Shown: one piece after another, positions 58,421-64,000 of the stretch
Numbering within the stretch: the first letter of the stretch is position 1
How the letters are laid out: every line of letters starts with the position of its first letter
The notes under the pieces: generated by a model
What the model was told of the DNA's origin: nothing
What the model saw: the letters and a program-made list of their open reading frames with translations, nothing else
Database searches by the model: none
From: Mixophyes australis
Taxonomy: Eukaryota > Chordata > Amphibia > Anura > Limnodynastidae
Direction: 5' to 3'
DNA: 64,000 bases
Assembly (NCBI GenBank): GCA_036250195.1
Contig: JAVHZZ010000072.1
Coordinates: 248,001 to 312,000 of the forward strand
Position numbers and translations under genes: made by a program

Positions 58421-60165
58421 GATTCATGATTCATGATTCATGATTCATGATTCGATTCATGATTCATGATTCATGATTCAATTTATGATTCATGATTCAT
58501 GATTCAATTCATGATTCATGATTAGTTTCATGATTCTTGATTCATGATTCATGATTCGATTCATGATTCATGATTCGATTCATGATTCATGATTCAATTC
58601 ATGATTCATGATTCATGATTAATGATTCATGATACAATTCATGATTCATGATTCATGATTCATGATTCAATTCATAATTCATGATTAATGATTCATGATT
58701 CAATTCATGATTTATGATTCATGATTCATGATTCATGATTCAATTCATGATTCATGATGCATGATTCAATTCATGATTCATGATTCATGATTCAATTCAT
58801 GATTCATAATTCATGATTCATGATTCAATTCATGATTCATGATTCAATTCATGATTCATGATTCATGATTCATGATTCATGATTCATGATTCAATTCATG
58901 ATTCATGATGGAATTCATGATTCATGATTCATGATTCAATTCATGATTCATGATTCATGATTCAATTTATGATTCATGATTCATGATTAAATTGATTCAT
59001 GATTCAATTTATGATTCATGATTCATGATTCATGATTCATGATTCGATTCATGATTCATGATTCATGATTCAATTTATGATTCATGATTCATGATTCAAT
59101 TCATGATTCATGATTAGTTTCATGATTCTTGATTCATGATTCATGATTCGATTCATGATTCATGATTCGATTCATGATTCATGATTCAATTCATGATTCA
59201 TGATTCATGATTAATGATTCATGATACAATTCATGATTCATGATTCATGATTCATGATTCAATTCATAATTCATGATTAATGATTCATGATTCAATTCAT
59301 GATTTATGATTCATGATTCATGATTCATGATTCAATTCATGATTCATGATGCATGATTCAATTCATGATTCATGATTCATGATTCAATTCATGATTCATA
59401 ATTCATGATTCATGATTCAATTCATGATTCATGATTCATGATTCAATTCATGATTCATGATGCATGATTCAATTCATGATTCATGATTCATGATTCAATT
59501 CATGATTCATAATTCATGATTCATGATTCAATTCATGATTCATGATTCATGATTCATGATTCATGATTCATGATTCAATTCATGATTCATGATGGAATTC
59601 ATGATTCATGATTCATGATTCAATTCATGATTCATGATTCATGATTCATGAGTCAATTCATGATTCATGATTCATGATTCAATTTATGATTCATGATTCA
59701 TGATTCATGATTCATGATTCAATTCATGATTCATGATTCATGATTCAATTTATGATTCTTGATTCAATTCATGATTCATGATTCGTTTCATGATTCTTGA
59801 TTCATGATTCATGATTCGATTCATGATTCATGATTCATGATTCAATTCATGATTCATGATTCATGATTCATGATTCATGATTCAATTCATGATTCATGAT
59901 TCATGATTCATGATTAATGATTCATGATTCAATTCATGATTTATGATTCATGATTTAATTTATAATTCATGATTCAATTCATGATTCAATTCATGAATCA
60001 TGATTCATGATTCATGGTTCAATTCATGATTCATGATTCATGATTCAATTCATGATTCATGATTCATGATTCAATTCATGATTCATGATTCATGATTTAA
60101 TTTATAATTCATGATTCAATTCATGATTCAATTCATGAATCATGATTCATGATTCAATTCATGAT
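58420..60165 (+). repeat. 1742-bp tandem pair, copy 1
   Basis: GATTAGTTTCATG, a C-to-A/G-altered form of the GTTTC marker, lies at about 58,520 and 59,112, and again at about 60,262 and 60,854. The spacings are 592, 1150 and 592 bp, giving a 1742-bp unit that contains a 592-bp tandem pair. Other markers agree: GATTAAATTGATTC near 58,986 and 60,728, and TTCATGGTTC at 60,011 and 61,753, both offset 1742. The word AAATTGATTC, private to this unit, marks the junction of the inner 592-bp duplication. Confidence 0.88.
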
Positions 60166-61907
60166 TCATGATTCATGATTCATGATTCATGATTCGATTC
60201 ATGATTCATGATTCATGATTCAATTTATGATTCATGATTCATGATTCAATTCATGATTCATGATTAGTTTCATGATTCTTGATTCATGATTCATGATTCG
60301 ATTCATGATTCATGATTCGATTCATGATTCATGATTCAATTCATGATTCATGATTCATGATTAATGATTCATGATACAATTCATGATTCATGATTCATGA
60401 TTCATGATTCAATTCATAATTCATGATTAATGATTCATGATTCAATTCATGATTTATGATTCATGATTCATGATTCATGATTCAATTCATGATTCATGAT
60501 GCATGATTCAATTCATGATTCATGATTCATGATTCAATTCATGATTCATAATTCATGATTCATGATTCAATTCATGATTCATGATTCAATTCATGATTCA
60601 TGATTCATGATTCATGATTCATGATTCATGATTCAATTCATGATTCATGATGGAATTCATGATTCATGATTCATGATTCAATTCATGATTCATGATTCAT
60701 GATTCAATTTATGATTCATGATTCATGATTAAATTGATTCATGATTCAATTTATGATTCATGATTCATGATTCATGATTCATGATTCGATTCATGATTCA
60801 TGATTCATGATTCAATTTATGATTCATGATTCATGATTCAATTCATGATTCATGATTAGTTTCATGATTCTTGATTCATGATTCATGATTCGATTCATGA
60901 TTCATGATTCGATTCATGATTCATGATTCAATTCATGATTCATGATTCATGATTAATGATTCATGATACAATTCATGATTCATGATTCATGATTCATGAT
61001 TCAATTCATAATTCATGATTAATGATTCATGATTCAATTCATGATTTATGATTCATGATTCATGATTCATGATTCAATTCATGATTCATGATGCATGATT
61101 CAATTCATGATTCATGATTCATGATTCAATTCATGATTCATAATTCATGATTCATGATTCAATTCATGATTCATGATTCATGATTCAATTCATGATTCAT
61201 GATGCATGATTCAATTCATGATTCATGATTCATGATTCAATTCATGATTCATAATTCATGATTCATGATTCAATTCATGATTCATGATTCATGATTCATG
61301 ATTCATGATTCATGATTCAATTCATGATTCATGATGGAATTCATGATTCATGATTCATGATTCAATTCATGATTCATGATTCATGATTCATGAGTCAATT
61401 CATGATTCATGATTCATGATTCAATTTATGATTCATGATTCATGATTCATGATTCATGATTCAATTCATGATTCATGATTCATGATTCAATTTATGATTC
61501 TTGATTCAATTCATGATTCATGATTCGTTTCATGATTCTTGATTCATGATTCATGATTCGATTCATGATTCATGATTCATGATTCAATTCATGATTCATG
61601 ATTCATGATTCATGATTCATGATTCAATTCATGATTCATGATTCATGATTCATGATTAATGATTCATGATTCAATTCATGATTTATGATTCATGATTTAA
61701 TTTATAATTCATGATTCAATTCATGATTCAATTCATGAATCATGATTCATGATTCATGGTTCAATTCATGATTCATGATTCATGATTCAATTCATGATTC
61801 ATGATTCATGATTCAATTCATGATTCATGATTCATGATTTAATTTATAATTCATGATTCAATTCATGATTCAATTCATGAATCATGATTCATGATTCAAT
61901 TCATGAT
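60165..61907 (+). repeat. 1742-bp tandem pair, copy 2
   Basis: This copy repeats 58,420-60,165 at an even offset of 1742 bp, with the GTTTC-derived GATTAGTTTC words at about 60,262 and 60,854. It also repeats a smaller inner duplication of about 110 bp around GATGCATGATTC (near 59,350/59,461 in copy 1 and 61,092/61,202 in copy 2). After about 61,860 the sequence continues with CATGAATCATG then CATGGTTC, as expected for the satellite that preceded the duplication. Confidence 0.86.
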
Positions 61908-61959
61908 TCATGATTCATGGTTCAATTCATGATTCATGATTCATGATTCAATTCATGAT

Positions 61960-62200
61960 TCATGATTCATGTTTCAATTCATGATTCAATTCATGATTCA
62001 TGATTCAATTTATGATTCATGATTCATGATTCATGATTCATGATTCAATTCATGATTCATGATTCAATTCATGATTCATGATTCAATTCATGATTCATGA
62101 TTAAATTCATGATTCATGTTTCAATTCATGATTCAATTCATGATTCATGATTCATGATTCAATTTATGATTCATGATTCATGATTCATGATTCATGATTC
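61960..62200 (+). repeat. Local duplication around CATGTTTCAATTC, offset about 148 bp
   Basis: CATGTTTCAATTCATG followed by CAATTTATG occurs near 61,969 and again near 62,117. The second copy is followed by a repeat of the GATTAAATTC stretch seen just before it. Elsewhere CATGTTTC occurs once per large unit, for example near 28,153, 38,169, 42,949, 50,275 and 54,384. This is a short unequal-exchange or slippage event near the end of the window. Confidence 0.72.
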
Positions 62201-62339
62201 AATTCATGATTCAATTCATGATTCATGATTCAATTCATGATTCATGATTCAATTCATGATTCATGATTAAATTCATGATTCATGATTCAATTCATGATTT
62301 ATAATTCATGATTCATGATTCAATTCATGATTCATGATT

Positions 62340-64000
62340 CAATTCATGATTCGAATCCTGATTCAATTCATGATTCGAATCCTGATTCAATTCATGATTC
62401 ATGATTCATGATTCAATTCATGATTCATGATTCATGATTCAATTCATGATTCATGATTCATGATTCATGAGTCAATTCATGATTCATGATTCATGATTCA
62501 ATTCATGATTAATGATTCATGATTCATGATTAATGATTCGATTCATGATTCATGATTCATGATTCAATTTATGATTCATGATTCATGATTCAATTCATGA
62601 TTCATGATTCGTTTCATGATTCTTGATTCATGATTCATGATTCGATTCATGATTCATGATTCATGATTCAATTCATGATTCATGATTCATGATTCATGAT
62701 TCAATTAATGATTCATGATTCATGATTCATTATTCATGATTCAATTCATAATTCATGATTAATGGTTAATGATTCAATTCATGAATTATGATTCATGATT
62801 CAATTCATGATTCATGATTCATGATTCAATTCATGATACATGATTCATGATTTATGATTTGATTCATGATTCATGATTCATGATTCATGATTCATGATTC
62901 AATTCATGATTCATGATTCAATTCATGATTCGAATCCTGATTCAATTCATGATTCATGATTCATGATTCAATTCATGATTCATGATTCATGATTCAATTC
63001 ATGATTCATGATTCATGATTCAATTCATGATTCATGATTCATGATTCAATTCATGATTCATGATTCATGATTCAATTCATGATTCATGATTCATGATTCA
63101 ATTCATGATTCATGATTCATGATTCATGATTCATGAGTCAATTCATGATTCATGATTCATGATTCAATTTATGATTCATGATTCATGATTCATGATTCAT
63201 GATTCGATTCATGATTCATGATTCATGATTCAATTTATGATTCATGATTCATGATTCATGATTCAATTCATGATTCATGATTCGTTTCATGATTCTTGAT
63301 TCATGATTCATGATTCGATTCATGATTCATGATTCGATTCATGATTCATGATTCATGATTCAATTCATGATTCATGATTCATGATTAATGATTCATGATA
63401 CAATTCATGATTCATGGTTCATGATTCATGATTCAATTCATAATTCATGATTAATGATTCATGATTCAATTCATGATTTATGATTCATGATTCATGATTC
63501 ATGATTCAATTCATGATTCATGATGCATGATTCAATTCATGATTCATGATTCAATTCATGATTCATGATTCAATTCATGATTCATAATTCATGATTCATG
63601 ATTCAATTCATGATTCATGATTCAATTCATGATTCATGATTCAATTCATGATTCATGATTCATGATTCATAATTCATGATTCATGATTCAATTCATGATT
63701 CATGATTCATGATTCAATTCATGATTCATGATTCATGATTGAATTCATGATTCATGAGTCAATTCATGATTCATGATTCATGATTCAATTCATGATTCAT
63801 GATTCATGATTCATGATTCATGATTCAATTCATGATTCATGATTCATGATTCAATTTATGATTCATGATTCAATTCCTGATTCATGATTCGTTTCTTGAT
63901 TCTTGATTCATGATTCATGATTCGATTCATGATTCATGATTCATGATTCAATTCATGATTCATGATTCATGATTCATGATTCATGATTCAATTCATGATT
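62340..64000 (+). repeat. Terminal basic cycles running off the window
   Basis: From a GAATCCTG doublet at 62,352 the basic cycle order is repeated: GAGTC, GATTAATGATTCGATTC, GTTTC/CTTG (near 62,608), CATAATTCATG with AATGGTTAATG (a private change near 62,761), GATACATG, and a single GAATCCTG near 62,933. A further cycle with GAGTC near 63,135, GTTTC near 63,283, CATGGTTCATG and GATGCATG follows. The last marker is GATTCGTTTCTTGATTCTTG near 63,888, a private variant. The sequence stops inside the array at base 64000. Confidence 0.8.

Larger units (their letters stand above)
1..64000 (+). repeat. Uninterrupted 7-bp/12-bp satellite DNA array
   Basis: The whole window is a head-to-tail array of ATTCATG (7 bp) and ATTCAATTCATG (12 bp) in one orientation. 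Typical strings are two to five 7-mers followed by one 12-mer, giving local periods of 19, 26, 33 or 40 bp. The 12-mer equals a 7-mer dimer lacking TG. A sister form, ATTCGATTCATG, equals the dimer lacking AT. Most departures are single substitutions or small indels, and I saw no foreign insert longer than about 10 bases. Both edges lie inside the array, so the true array is longer than 64 kb. Consensus composition is about 25-29% GC, with T in excess of A and C level with or above G on this strand. No reading frame stays open, because TGA recurs in every frame of both strands. I infer eukaryotic heterochromatin. The chromosomal position cannot be told from the sequence. Confidence 0.98.

Noticed and set aside
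508..61400. Functional AP-1/Gcn4 enhancer cluster from TGAGTCA words
   Set aside because: TGAGTCA is one base from the satellite word and spread with the higher-order unit. There is no gene in the window to regulate, so a chance origin is simpler.
800..61850. TATA-like promoters at TTTAATTTATAATTC
   Set aside because: This is an AT-rich marker variant of the 12-mer, copied with its module. No coding sequence or other promoter element follows it.
1168..62945. GATTCGAATC palindromes as recombination or integration sites
   Set aside because: The 10-bp palindrome recurs as part of an amplified marker. I saw no breakpoints or foreign DNA preferentially beside it.
1..64000. Protein-coding repeats (ATG recurs every 7-12 bp)
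   Set aside because: The 7-bp period moves TGA through all frames of the + strand, and every TCA gives TGA on the - strand. Only short stretches of consecutive 12-mers stay open, for tens of bases. There is no sustained frame on either strand.
1..64000. CRISPR array
   Set aside because: There are no unique spacers. The material between similar words is the same satellite. Repeat size is 7-12 bp with no leader and no cas genes.
1..64000. Telomere or human satellite III-like repeat
   Set aside because: The word ATTCATG does not match TTAGGG, TTTAGGG or related telomere words. The ATTCC words of satellite III are not the repeating unit; only scattered GATTCC variants occur.
1..64000. Heat-shock elements (alternating GAA/TTC)
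   Set aside because: TTC words recur mostly at 7 bp in one orientation. The required inverted 5-bp alternation is not present except by chance at GAATTC.
1..64000. tRNA, rRNA or structured RNA genes
   Set aside because: There is no stretch of non-repeat sequence long enough for one. GATTCGAATCC looks a little like a tRNA T-loop word, but its flanks are plain satellite with no acceptor or anticodon arms.

Overview
The window is one uninterrupted short-period satellite DNA array. From base 1 to base 64000 it is built from a 7-bp word, ATTCATG, and a 12-bp word, ATTCAATTCATG, which equals two 7-mers minus the dinucleotide TG. The words run head to tail in one orientation. I found no protein-coding gene, RNA gene, transposon, CRISPR array, telomere repeat or unique sequence, and the array runs off both ends. 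Coding is structurally excluded: each 7-mer carries TGA on the + strand, and every TCA gives TGA on the - strand. Because 7 is not divisible by 3, stops cycle through all three frames on both strands.

The sequence has no gene or unique sequence from which to name the organism. Tens of kilobases of AT-rich simple satellite (about 25-29% GC from the two consensus words) with higher-order repeats (HORs) is typical of eukaryotic heterochromatin: pericentromeric, centromeric, subtelomeric, or on a sex or B chromosome. Some variants look like CpG decay, which would fit a host that methylates cytosine, but this is only suggestive.

Higher-order layout. Recurrent variant 'marker' words divide the array into modules. 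A common basic cycle of about 470-580 bp is: GATTCGAATCCTG doublet, then CATGAGTCAATTC, then GATTCGTTTCATG followed by GATTCTTG, then CATAATTCATGATTAATG, then GATACATG, then the next doublet. Region I (1 to about 9.5 kb) is made of these cycles, with segmental copies 5.4-6.0 kb apart. Region II (about 9.5-21.3 kb) mostly lacks the GTTTC marker. It carries CAAG, CTAGA, CATAAATC and CAGGATTC variants and has its own tandem duplications (about 626/680, 1259, 656 and 1638 bp). Region III (about 21.3-64 kb) mixes both types and adds a distinctive block with TTTTCG, CATACTTC and CCTTTTTATG markers. It contains a segmental copy pair 10.2 kb apart (21.3-29 versus 31.5-38.7 kb).

A growth zone at 38.6-53.4 kb shows overlapping tandem duplications with periods of about 6026, 1027, 2077 and 2483 bp. 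The 2483-bp pair is almost identical, so it is very recent or an assembly artefact. A 1742-bp tandem pair with an internal 592-bp pair lies at 58.4-61.9 kb. The biology visible here is satellite evolution: point variation, 2-bp indels that create the 12-mer, and repeated unequal exchange or replication slippage that duplicates blocks from about 75 bp to several kb. I found no evidence of a new functional system.
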